A stretch of DNA of 64,000 nucleotides from Dasypus novemcinctus (lineage: Eukaryota; Chordata; Mammalia; Cingulata; Dasypodidae). The notes under the pieces are model-generated. The model made no database searches, was not told where the DNA came from, and worked only from the letters and a program-made list of their open reading frames with translations. This document shows positions 37,501 through 48,200 of the stretch, in pieces (position 1 is the first letter of the stretch; the number at the start of each line of letters is the position of its first letter). The stretch is from positions 51,415,954-51,479,953 of the forward strand of contig NC_080695.1 of NCBI RefSeq assembly GCF_030445035.2, given 5' to 3'. A program made the position numbers and the translations under genes.

Positions 37501-40500
37501 TGTGCAGACCCACAATAGGAGGTGGTGAGCAGCCAGCTCCAAAGCTGCCCTGACCTCACTCCTGTCTGCCTGCATGGATGGCAGGGTGGCTGCACAGCTG
37601 AAATTTGGGAGGTCAGTGTCAGTGGGAAGAAGAGACACACACGATGCATGGCAGAGGATGAGGCAGCTGTGCAGGGCAGAAGTTGCCTGGGGGGAGGGCC
37701 ACGAGGGCCCGGGGGAGGAGGACAGATCTTCTTCCCTTATCACTGACATATTGAAGAAGCTCCCACTATGTGTCCATGCCCGGCTATGGAGAGACCAGTC
37801 AAAACCTCTCCTGTCCTTATGGACCTGATTTTCCAACGGGAGGGTCCCTGGGCAGTGTGGAAGGAAAGGCCCGTGTCTGACTCTGCTGCCCCCTCCTGTC
37901 CTCAGCACCGTCTCCTCGCTGCTGGGCACCTGGATGGACCGGTATGCTGAGGATTTCACAGAACCTACAGGCTCACCCTGCCTCAAGCTGCTGGTGGGCT
38001 ACGCCCAGGTGTATCTTCCTGGCTCTGCCCTGGAGTGCCGAGCCATAGCTCTACTGTCAGGGAGGAACCATCTGGAGCCCATTGAGGCTGAGCCAAAGGG
38101 TGAGGGCGCCTCAGGATGGGAGCATGTGAGCTTGTGGGGTGAGGACCAGGAATGGATCCATAGGCAGGGACTACCAGGGGTTGCCACCAGGTCAGGAACA
38201 AAGAGGAGCCCTGATGTCTGGGAACAGTTTTGGGGACTGGATCTTCCCCAAAAGATAGTGGGAGCTTCAAGTGGGAGCTTAAAGACCCTTAAAGAAATTC
38301 ACGGTTTGGAACTTACCTCTTCTGCAGCTCATTTGTCAGCCCCAGAGCAGCAAATGCCTCCAGGACAACATCCACTGCCAGTTCCACCACCTGTGGCAGT
38401 CACAGGGGCACTTCCAGAGCCTGAAGAAGCTCCATCTCCACCTCTGCTGCCAGCTCCTGAGTTTGTCCCAGTGCTTGGACAACAAATAGAGCCTGAAGCA
38501 TTAGGTGATGTAGCACCAGCTCCGGAGCTGAAGGTGGCTCTAGCACCACCACCACTTCTACCCACAGTGCTAGGGCCTGTGACACCTGTGGAGGTACCAT
38601 CAATGCCGACTCTGATAGTAGAGCCAGCTCCATCCTCAGATGTTGCACCTGCAGCCATGCTGGAAGAAGTCACATCACCATCTCTATCACCAGTTCCTGA
38701 GCTGGAGGCACTCCCACCGCCACCTCCAGAGTCGCCTACACATTTCAAGTCAGTGCCCTTTATGGAACCACAGCCTCTTAACTTGCCTTCAGCAGCAATG
38801 GCTCTTGAGGGGGAGGCAAGTCTGGCACCACCACCAGAGCCAGTGCCAAGGCTCGACCCAGTACTGGGGCAGGCCACACCCCCAGAACCTTCCTGCTCTT
38901 GTACTTTGCCTTTGGAAATCAGGCTGAGTGAGGAGATTGCTAACCTCCTGGCTTTCCCTCCGGAGCTGGTGGCACAGCAGCTGACCCGAATGGATGTGGT
39001 GAGCAGCTGGACATGATAGGGTGGGGCTGGGAGGCTCTTCCTTCTGGGAACTGCTGCCCACCTTACCACCCCTGAATCAGAATCTTAGGATCTGGGTTCA
39101 AACACTGACTCCACTCCCAGAATTTCAACCTGGGCAAGTTTACTACTCCCTAAGCCCATGCTTCACTCCTCTGGAGAGTAGCTATTGGGCAGTAGCCATC
39201 TCTGCCTCATGCACTGACTGGGAACATGACATGAGAGCAAAGAAATAGAAAGCCTGAGGGGGCTTCATCATGGAGGCCTGAAGGAGCTCACTGTGGTGCA
39301 GCCAACCCCATGGGGTCCCACACAGTGCTGGTGCTCTCCATCACATTGACACTAGATAGGCCCTTGTGTGTACTGGGTCCTTAGGCAGGGACCATGCACC
39401 CGACAACATGGCATCCGAGGATGCATTATAATGAGGGTTGATGGTGCTACCTGGGCCTGTGGAAGTCTGAGGCACCTTGGGGGCTGGGGGCTGTGAGATG
39501 GACTTGAAAATGGAGCTCTCTCCCCTGCAGGCCTTGGGGCTGAGGACTCTAGAGTGCTAGGTCCCCTCAGGGAACAATGAACACACCCTGTCCTCAGCCT
39601 GCCAAGCCCCACCTGAGACCACTGGACCCTGGCCTAGGTCAGGAGGGCCTAGGGCATCTGAGCTTGGCATGGTTCCTGACATCCCCTCCTCCCCAGGATC
39701 TCTTCAAGAAGGTGGTGCCCTATCACTGCCTGGGCTCCATCTGGTCCCAGCGTAACAAAAACTGCAAAGAAGAAATGGCGCCCACCGTCCATGCCACCAT
39801 CACCCATTTCAACCGGGTGATAAACTGTGTCATGTCCACCTGCATCGGGAACCAGAGCATGAAGGACCCAGCCAGGGCCAGGGTGGTGGAGCACTGGATC
39901 GAGGTGGCCAGGGTATGTTCAAGGGGCTCTCTCTGGTGTCCTGAAACCCCACTTTATACTTATTGGCTCTCAGGACCACAGGCCCTCCTGGCCTGTAGCA
40001 CAGTCCTGCACTATCCTCCCTTCCAAACAAGGCTACCCCTTCAGGACGACTGTGGGTGTCACTCTGTGTCCATGATGTGCCTCAGGGCCTCCGTCAGTGT
40101 CTCTCTCATCCTGGGAGTGGATATCAGCTGTGGGAGCTGAAGCTGGAGCAGGGGGACACCCACACCCACTCTCATGGTGAATCTGTCTCCCTCCCAGGAG
40201 TGCCGAATCCTCCATAACCAATCGTCCTTCTATGCCGTCATCTCTGGTCTCCAGAGCTATCCACTCCTCTGTCTATTGAAGACATGGGAGGAAGTTTCCA
40301 GGTGGGCAGGCCTCTCTCTAGGGGACATAAGATTGGGCGAGGGACCTGGGGAAATTGCCACTTAGGGAGTCTGGGAGGCAGCAGCTCCTGGGTAGGGCCA
40401 GAAAGATTGTAGCTCTAGGTCTCCATATCACCTGAGGTGAGCTGTTTTGCCTCAACACCACTTCCCTCCTCCGTCCCTTATGGAGTGGAGCCAAATGGGA

Positions 40501-42692
40501 GCATGTTAAGTGTTTGCTTCTCAGCAACACACTCTGTCCAAATGAAAAAAGCATGTGCAAAAAGAGCTGCTCATGGAAAGGGATGGGAGTCCCTGCTGTG
40601 CACACATGAGAGCTCAGCTCACTAGTCCACACTGTCCTGCTGTGCTCAGATTTACAAAGTTTCAACACCACCCAGCCAGGCAGCCCGAGTCCCAAGCAGC
40701 TAAAAGAAGGTGGTTCAGCCCTTACTCCCTCCCCCCCACTCCCACCTTTTCCTTCCTTCTTGCCCTCCCCCAGGGACAGCTTCTGCCTCTTTCTGACTCT
40801 GTCAGAGATTTACTGGAAGGAGCACAACCTCTCCCATGGCAGTGAGCTGATCATCAAGGTAAAGAGGAGGCTGGGGTCAGGGCTCAGGAGGTGGGGTGGT
40901 TAGTTTTTCACTGAAAGTTTCTGTGAAAACATCCAGCCTGGCCTATTCTGGAAGAAGATGAAGAAGGATGTTTGGCTCATGGGCAGGGGGAGGGGATCAT
41001 TTTAGGACTCAGTGCTGTGTCCTCACACCACGGATGAAAAAACGGGCTCAAGAGAGCAGTCCTCATGCACAAGGTCATGCTGGGGACATTGTGCATGTGG
41101 TGGCAGCAGATTTCCCTCAGTCCACTATTCCCAGGTGCTCAAGACCCACGGGACAATGGGTGAGGGGGAGGGCCTCACTGACCTCATTCTCCACCCTGGC
41201 AGAGGTCCATCTCTAAATTCTCCACCCTGGAGGCAAATCCCCAAATAGTCCAGAGGCAGCATCAGCAGCAAGAGAGGGTGAGTGTGCCTGAAGCCAAAGG
41301 AGTTGGGGTGAGGTGGCCTCCAAATCAGGATGGGGGTCCTTCTCACGCCTGCCCCTCCAGTCCACTGAGCCTGGAAAGCCTCCCTTCAATGTCCCTTCTC
41401 CTGGCCTTAGGACGGTGAGCTGTGGGAATCCTGTGGGTCTCCTTGCAGCCAGTCAGAGCAAGAACCTTGAGGAGCTGACTCAGGGTGGCTGGAGGAGGGG
41501 AGGGGTACACATGGTTACTGAAGAAAAGTCAGTCCTGGGAGGTGGCTTCAGAGAAATTTGGGGTCTTTGGAGACTTTAAGGGGAACTTAAGGGTTACAGC
41601 AAAGTGTCCTAGAGGAAGGCTGGGTGGTCCCTGGAGTCTGAGACTGAGGAGTTTCCCAAGTGGTGTCTTGGGGGCACCTGAGAGCCTGTGCTCATCCCCA
41701 CCCTATCCAATGCCACAGGGTGACATCCAAGGTGTGGTCCCATGCCTGAGAACTTTCCTCACAGAATTTTTGCTTTTGGAGTATGCCATGCCAGAGTATC
41801 TGGATGTGAGTTGTTCGGGGGCCAGGGTAGGGTGGGAAAGGGGCCCTGAGGCTTGGGTGGACAGGTCCTTCTGTGAGCCCTGAGCTCTCAGCAGTGAGCA
41901 CATCATGTCTCCTGGGAGCCTCACAGATGCCCTGGGAGCTGGGGTGCCATGAACTTCTTACAGAAGAGTAGATGGAGGCTGGTCCAAGGGGCCTTCTCTC
42001 CATTGGTTCATCACAACTTGGACTGGAAGGTCTCTGTCACCACTCCCAGTCCCCACTAAAGGAAGCGAGGGGCTTGCCTGAGTCCATCTGTGGTCTGGGC
42101 TGCCCAGTGCATGTTGAACCTGCAGTAGTAAAGCATGACAGGGGCAGAGGGGCAATGGGCTTGGCAATGGCTAGGAGCCCCTTTATGATGAATGCAAATT
42201 CTCTGCCTTCCAGGGAAGGAAGATCAATTTCGAAAAAAAAAGGAAGGTGAGTAGCTGTGGCCATCACTACAGGGGTGGGGCTGGGGTGGGGTCAGGGTAA
42301 TAAACAGAGACCCTCCTGGGCAGGACCCCCCAGGGCTGCTCATAGCTTCCTCTGAAATTGAGGGGGATAGTGGGTGGGGTTGTGCATGGGATGAAGAACA
42401 ACTTCTAGGAGGATGAGCTGTGTGAAGTCAGCCCTGAGGGCAGGCAGAGCCTGGAAGGGAGTGAAGAGGTGGGGGATCCACAGGACTAAAACCAGCCCCT
42501 GGACCCCGTCCCACCCAGCAAGCCCACCCAGGTTTTGATGATACATCTTCCTTTCCTTGGCCCCAGGAATACCAGATGGTGGAGGAGCTCCAGCAGCTCC
42601 AGGCGGGCTGCTGCTATGAGGCCCTTGTGCCACATGAATCATTTGGAGCCTGGTTTGCAGCCATGGAGCAGCTCAGTGAGAAGGACCAGTGA
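34544..42692 (+). CDS. RALGDS-family RalGEF without RA domain, 13 exons, about 696 aa
   Basis: Predicted guanine nucleotide exchange factor for Ral GTPases. Exons: 34544-34681, 35092-35202, 36368-36561, 37180-37236, 37906-38099, 38328-38998, 39697-39912, 40198-40301, 40774-40858, 41203-41277, 41719-41805, 42214-42246, 42567-42692. All introns are GT-AG and all phases agree, with no internal stop. The start is MFSCC, the first ATG, with A at -3. Exons 2-5 form the REM (RasGEF N-terminal) domain (VPAFQEGDLVFVKTFLGTYR; LLGTWMDRYAEDF). Exon 6 adds a Pro/Ala/Glu-rich linker, residues about 235-430. Exons 6-13 form the RasGEF catalytic domain (FPPELVAQQLT, DLFKKVVPYHCLG, VVEHWIEVAREC, FYAVISGLQS). 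It stops at SEKDQ, where RALGDS would continue to an RA domain. Domain content resembles RGL4/Rgr; the exon 7 text is closer to RALGDS. Family membership is secure; orthology is not. Confidence 0.9.
36368..38099 (+). other. REM (RasGEF N-terminal) domain exons 3-5
   Basis: Exon 3 (36368-36561) encodes the AEHLVPAFQ and GTYRVFTTTEQVLHLLF motif of REM domains. Exon 4 (57 bp) encodes a Gly/Arg-rich link. Exon 5 encodes LLGTWMDRYAEDFTEP and the CLKLLVGYAQVYLPGSALECRA helix pair. The REM domain stabilises the catalytic hairpin in RasGEFs. Confidence 0.88.
38328..38998 (+). other. Large exon 6: proline-rich linker and start of RasGEF domain
   Basis: 671 bp, phases 1 and 0. The first about 190 residues are an irregular Pro/Ala/Glu/Leu repeat with words such as LPEPE, PAPEF and EPAPSS. 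The last 20 residues (around FPPELVAQQLTRMD) are the conserved entry to the catalytic domain. The antisense strand is also open for 246 codons, a by-product of the biased composition. Confidence 0.85.
39697..42692 (+). other. RasGEF (CDC25) catalytic domain exons 7-13
   Basis: Exon 7 holds the first structurally conserved region (LFKKVVPYHCLGSIWSQ) and the FNRVINCVMSTC helix. Exon 8 holds the central FYAVISGLQS and LLKTWEEVSR motifs. Exon 11 holds VVPCLRTFLTEF, where the usually conserved Gly of PxLGxFLT is Arg626 and the preceding aromatic is Cys624. Exon 12 holds GRKINFEKKRK. Exon 13 ends in SFGAWFAAMEQLSEKDQ then TGA. Confidence 0.85.
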
Positions 42693-42695
42693 GGC
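42690..42695 (+). other. Stop codon overlapping an ancestral splice-donor-like site
   Basis: The TGA lies inside CA|GTGAGG. In RALGDS the reading frame continues here into the next exon, so this probably was the ancestral splice donor. With no RA exons downstream on this strand, read-through into the intron gives the stop. Confidence 0.6.
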
Positions 42696-42998
42696 CAGGA
42701 CAGAATCAGGCCATAGTAGGAGCGGGATGGTCCTGGTGGCTCCTGGGTCACCATAAGACCCTGCAGTTGGCTCCTTTCATGTTTTGAAAACCTGTCCTGT
42801 GGGTTTGGGTCCATTCCTTGCTCTCCAGGATGCAAGAATTGTCAGGGACCTCTCATGCATTTCCTGTCCAAGACCTGGACTCACACATACCTCCCAGGTG
42901 CCCTCTTCTCTTTCCATGTAAAATAGCATTTAGAGACCAAAATCTACACATGAGAGGAGGATTTTGCTACCAGATTTTCTTTACTTACAGGCCTGTTC

Positions 42999-43004
42999 AA
43001 TAAA
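42999..43004 (+). terminator. Poly(A) signal AATAAA for the RalGEF gene
   Basis: AATAAA 307 bp after the TGA, giving a compact 3' UTR. It lies in the left half of a hairpin whose right half carries the opposing signal. Confidence 0.7.
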
Positions 43005-43022
43005 GAGAGCTAGAAGCTCTTT

Positions 43023-43028
43023 TTTATT
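43023..43028 (-). terminator. Poly(A) signal AATAAA for the minus-strand RA exons
   Basis: AATAAA on the minus strand about 150 bp past the TAA at 43179-43181. Confidence 0.65.
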
Positions 43029-43354
43029 TATCGAGAAAGTGGGTTATTTCAGACATAGATCAGGGACATATCAGGGAAGTGCCTGCCTGGCCTGGCCCAC
43101 TGAGGTTGGGGTGAGCAAAACTACTTGGCCAGGCAGACCTGGGAAGGGGGACCCTGAGCTGGCAGACATCAGGGCCATTTAGAATTTCCCCTTTTGGAAC
43201 TTGGGTCCCTTCTGCATACTCCCCAGAAGGGCTGAGATAGCTCTGTCCTTCACCTTGGCATCCACAGGTGTGTTTTGCTTCAGGAGAAGAAAATGGTGAT
43301 GGGCTGAGGGATCCATAGTGTAGTAAACTTTTGCACTGTGTGGGATCTGCAGCA

Positions 43355-44721
43355 CTGGGGGGTGGGATAGAAGGGTGGTCAGCTGTGCCCTGGAGGCCCC
43401 AGGACACCCCAACACTTGTGCCCACATGAGAGAAGGCCCCAGCCAGGGACCTTAATTCCCTATTCCAACTCCAGGACCATAAAGGAGCCCTGGGAGTGAC
43501 ACCTGCCTGAAGGAAAGACTCTGCAGAGGTGCAGCTAACAATGAAGGACACTTAATTAAAGAGTGACTCTGACTCTAACTGCCATCCTCAGAATGGAGCT
43601 GCCATGAGGTCATGTACTCTCACCCCCATGCCCTGCCAGCTGCACTGCTCAGGATCTAGGGGCTGAAATTGACTTTCTAGAACCCAGTGCACATACACCA
43701 AATCCAGCACTACCCAGGACAAGAACACTAAGGCCCAGCAAAGACCACCTGAGCCAGGCCTTCTGAGCGGGATCCTAAAGTATTTACACTTTGACCCTAT
43801 TTTCCAACTGTCTTTGTGGCCTAGAACAAGCTAGAAAGAAACACCAGGCTGGAGTTCATGCTCTGGCTTCAGTGACATGGTGACTCATCTCCTTTCTTAA
43901 TTGCTCCAGTCCTCAGTCTTCCTGTTCTGTAGGACAGGTCCTTCTGCCCTATTTCACACCTCCCAGCTGCAATTTCTCATTTGAAAGATGGGAGAGGATT
44001 TCGAACCTCCTTCTAGGAAAGGTGGGAGTTATTTTACTTTGCCTGGGTTAATGGCTGGGAGAGGAGGATCAGCTCACTGAGAATAAGTTACCCTTACTGT
44101 GCACAGGCATGCTATGTGTGCATTCGATGCTGGATTTTCTCTCCCCTATGGGGATAAGGAGCAGGCCCAGGAGTGTGATTAACTGATCTAAGGGCTCAGA
44201 GTCAGGAAGTCTGGCTCTGCGTCAGTGCTATTCTGGATTCTTTCACTTCCCCACTTCCTAGAATACTGAGGTGGCTCCCTCAAGCCTCCAAAGGGGATCG
44301 AGGAGACTTTGTCTAGTTTTCACTATCATAACAAGATGGTCTGTGCATATTTGGCACTTGTGTCCATCAGTCATGGTGCTTTTGGAGGTGCAGTATCACA
44401 GAACACCCTTCAAGTTGAGCCCCTCTTCTTCACCATCTTGCAAAAAGCCCTTTCTTTGGGAACTTCAATGGTGTTACCTTTGATCTAGGTTCCCAATGCC
44501 TGGGTCACATCCAGGGAAGGGTACACAGGGAGATAGAGCAGGTAGGGAGAAGGTGCTGTGGGCCCTGTGGGCTGCCATCAGCACCTTGTTTTTGTACAGG
44601 GTGCCTTCTCACCCTGCTGTCAGGTATACTGGAACCAGTGGGCCTCGGATCTTTAGGCTGTGGACAGGGCTCATGCCTACCCCCTCCAACACCACCCTCT
44701 CCAACACTCCTCCTGACTTAC
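43355..44721. other. Intron of the minus-strand RA segment
   Basis: Non-coding between the last two RA exons; no repeat recognised with confidence. Confidence 0.6.
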
Positions 44722-44836
44722 TTCGATTGTCTGATATGATTTGCACCAGATTGTAGTCTTCGGGCTTGTCTTGATGCAGGTTGTGTTCTTCCAGGGCCTT
44801 GCTGATCATGGCTAGAGCCCTATCTTGGCTGGTCAC

Positions 44837-46083
44837 CTGTGGTGGATCAGGGACAGACTCTCAGGGCCTGAGTCCTGGAGCCTGATCCCTCACAGTGCAG
44901 CTGCCAGAAATCCTATGGGCCAAGTCTATTCAGGGTGGGGTCTATAGGGGCCACATGCTCTTCCCTTGGACCCACAAGAGATCATGGAATGAGGCCAAGA
45001 ACTCAGGGGCCAAAGAGTGACCATGCAACAGACTGTGGGAACTGAGGAGTGAAATCTGGCCCTCACGCTCTCAATTCTTGCCTCCCAATCATGGGAAATG
45101 GTGTTCCCCTGCCATGCCTCTGACCCTCCAGGACCCCTCCAGATAGCAGTGAACACCAGGAAATAGCACACATCCAGTGTGAACCCAAATGTCAGAGAGG
45201 AGGAGGGGCTGAATGATACGCTACAGGTCAGCAGGACTGCCCTGGGCTCCAGGATGCAATTGTGATCAGCAAGGTCTAGAATGCAGTTACCTTGAAATGA
45301 TGGCCAATCTGGAGGCAGGATCAGGACATGGGTCAGACAAGGGAGAGCTTAGTGAAACTACCCCTGCTCCTGGCCACAAGAGAGGAGCACCCGGGGTGGT
45401 TATGGAACAAGGCTCTTAGGCCCAGTCTCTGTGCAGGGGCCAGGCGTGGCTCCATATGCACATCCCATCCAGCATCTACCCCTGCTCACACCTTCATGGC
45501 CACTGTCCTGGGGCAGACGCTGTTGTCCATGCTGGTCACAGCAGCAGCCCTAACTGGCTGGTATCTGCATGCATCAGCTCAACCTCCACTTTGAGGCCAA
45601 AAGTCACCTGCTATCCCTGTTCTCCTCTGACCCTTCAGTGGCTCTGTCTCCCCCCATGAGAAAGTCAAGCTCTGTCTAGCAGTCACAGGGCCTGATGTGA
45701 CCCACACCTCTTTGGACCCACCTCTTCCCCTTGGTTCCTGTTCCTTCAGGCCCTGGGCTCCTGGCTGATCCAGGGGCTGCCCAGCACATGTCTTCCTTGG
45801 GCCTGGTGGGCTGTCCCCTCCCTGATCCTCTCTGGGGCCACCTCAGCAAGCTCTTCCCAGGCCGTGCTCACTCCACGTGCCAGCCTCAGCCCCTATGTCC
45901 ACTATCCTTAGCCCTGACTGCCATTGAACTCACACTCTTCCTGCCTCTGGAGGTGGTTGTCTGTCTTTCACCATCCACCAGGAAGTCTGCTCCATGAAGG
46001 CAGGGAGGGAACATGCTCTTCCTTATGTGTCAACTGCCTGAACCACTGAGGGGCCCCAGGGGATTTCCACATGCCCAGCTCAC
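44837..46083. other. Intron of the minus-strand RA segment
   Basis: Non-coding. Short open frames on the plus strand have no family motif. Confidence 0.6.
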
Positions 46084-47179
46084 CAGGATACTCTTGTACT
46101 TGACGTTGTCCTCATACAGGCTGACATGGACAATGCCGCAGGGCCCCCCTTGCCATTTATAGAACACGCGTGAGTAACCATGCATGTGGTTGGTCTGCAT
46201 GGCCCTGGATTGGATGGAGGGAGATGAAGAAGGCATTCCTCCAGATGCTGATGTGACTATGGACGAGTTCTGTGATGGGGAATACAAAGATAAGCAGAAG
46301 GTCTGGAAGCTCAGGGCAGCCCTGGGCTGCTCTAGAAGCTCCTATCAGTTCTAGAAGTTCTTTAGCAGTCAACAATCATCAAGACCTTTGTGGATGGGGG
46401 TGGCAAACAGGCACAGGGAAGGGAGGGTGAGGGGAGGGCCAACACGGAGAGGAGGTGGGCATTCACTTTAAATTCCTGGCCATCTTTGGAATCTGAGACA
46501 TGGTCCAGGTGGATTTTACCTTAGAACTGGAGGCATCAGCTGTATGTATAGGACACGAGTCAGCTGCATCCCTGCTGCTGCAGCCTTGGCTCCACCTGTG
46601 CTGGACACTGGAGTGGATGGTGCTGACACCACTGGATTCAGGGACATGGTGGCTGGAAATGAGGGTCAGCTTACTTTGGGGGCTTCCCCCAGGATGCAAA
46701 CAAATCCCTACACAGCTCCCACTGCACCCTGCTAAATGCTCTGACTACCTCAGAGATCATGCAGCATCATCCCATTTCACAGAATAGGAAACAGGCCCAG
46801 AGATGTGGCAACTTGCCCCAGTCACAGGGTTGTTTTGGTATAGAGCTGAGATCCTGTGGCTAAATCATCAGTCTTCCCAAGCCCATGCTTAGCCTGATGG
46901 TTCCCTGAGTCCAAAGACAACCCGCACTTAATGCCCAGGACAGGGAAATCACTTTTTGCTCTAAAGCTTGATGCTTTCCGGTAGGTGTTTGGCTTTGAAT
47001 CTCTTACTGGCCAACTGGGATGGGGGCTCTAGCTCCTGAGACAGGTGCTAGCTACAGCACAGAGTGGCAGCTGTGAGCTTCCCAGAGCCACACCTCATGT
47101 ATCCCTCCCGGTGCCCACACAGCAACTGTCATTTACATGCCCCAGATGTCTTCAGGTAAAGGTCTTATGGTCAAATCTG

Positions 47180-48200
47180 GAACATTTGGTATCATCATAG
47201 CCAGAAAATACCAACAACTCCAATGGCCATAAATGATGAAGGCTTACAGAGAACGTAGTTTATGCATCAAATGGGATATTCTCAGCCATAAGACATAATG
47301 AAGTAGAGATACATGCTGGAACGGAAGGGGCCTGAAGAACATAATGGTAAGTGAAAGAAGCTGGACACTAGTGGCCACTTACAGGATTCCTTTGGTATGA
47401 AGGTTCCACATTGGGCAAATCCACACAGAGAAGATAGATTAGTGGTTGCTAGGGGCTGGGTTGAGGGTCGTAGGGGGGAAGTTATTACTCTTGGGTCCAG
47501 GATTTCACTTGGAATTATTGAAACTTTTCTGCGATTAGGTAGTCGTTATGGTTTTACAACCTTCTGAATACACTAAATACTCTGACAATGGCCCTTTAAA
47601 AGGCTAAAGTTATGTTATGTTAATTTTTTAAAAAAGATTTATTTTATTACTCTCCCCTTTCATCCTCCCCTCCTCTCTGTGTCCATTCGTGTGTGTTCTG
47701 AGGCTGCTTGCATTCTCCGCGGCACTGGGAATCTGTCTCTTTTTTTTTTTAATTAATCACAGATTATTTTTTTAAGATTTATTTCTCTCCCCTTCTCCCC
47801 CCTCACCCCAGTTGTTTGTTCTCTGTGTCTATTTGCTGCATGTTCTTTGTCCACTTCTCTTGTTGTCAATGGCATGGGAATCTGTCTTTTTGTTGTGTCA
47901 TCTTGCTATGTCTGCTCTCCTTGTGGGTGGCCCCACTCGTGGGTGGGCTGCACTTTCTTCATGTGGGGCAGCTCAATATGGGGTGCACTCCTTGATCGTG
48001 GGGTTCCCTATGTGGGGGACACCCCTGCATGGCATGGCACTCCTTGTAGCAGTGCTGCATGTGGTCCGGCTCACCATATGGCCAGGAGGCCCTGGGTTGG
48101 AACCGTGGACCTCCCATGTAGTAGGCAGGCACTCTATCAGTTGAGCCATGCCCATTTCCCTGGTGTGTTAATTATATCTCAATAAGACTGATGTGAAGTT
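47180..48200 (+). mobile_element. L1 3' region, split by a SINE
   Basis: Contains 'cagccataagacataatgaa', 'gttgctaggggctgggttgag' and, after the SINE, 'taattatatctcaataagactg', the ancestral L1 order. Confidence 0.85.
47618..48173 (-). mobile_element. DAS SINE with a second partial module, inside L1
   Basis: TGTTAATT is duplicated at 47618-47625 and 48166-48173. In minus sense the insert reads: full DAS head with tRNA-like B-box text (about 48160-48070), body, A-rich tail (about 47760), then a second truncated body (about 47735-47640) and its own tail. Both modules lie inside one target duplication. Confidence 0.85.

Larger units (their letters stand above)
42999..43028. repeat. Hairpin with a poly(A) signal on each strand
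   Basis: AATAAAGAGAGCT (42999-43011), a 3-bp loop, then AGCTCTTTTTTATT (43015-43028). The halves are near-perfect inverted copies, so both strands read AATAAA. It sits between the two convergent RALGDS-like coding segments. Confidence 0.8.
43179..46652 (-). pseudogene. RALGDS-family 3' half (linker and RA domain), inverted and orphaned
   Basis: Four exon-like blocks on the minus strand: 46467-46652, 46084-46269, 44722-44836, 43179-43354. The last three have GT-AG borders and consistent phases and encode 158 aa. Contents: a Ser-rich linker (SSSPSIQSRAMQ), the RA-domain start (CGIVHVSLYEDNVKYKSILV), the RA core (TSQDRALAMISKALEEHNL; EDYNLVQIISDNR) and the RA end (LQIPHSAKVYYTMD), then a short tail and TAA. 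The RA domain binds GTP-loaded Ras. The first block matches the linker of RALGDS but needs a 1-bp-type frameshift between ASSSK and the DGQEFK stretch. No REM or GEF exons were found upstream on this strand, so it appears to be the displaced 3' end of the neighbouring gene. Confidence 0.85.

Noticed and set aside
37141-37986. A 281-codon open frame on the minus strand
   Set aside because: It overlaps exons 4 and 5 and an intron of the RalGEF gene antisense and has no family motif; composition by-product.
38329-39069. A 246-codon minus-strand open frame
   Set aside because: Exact antisense shadow of the Pro-rich exon 6.
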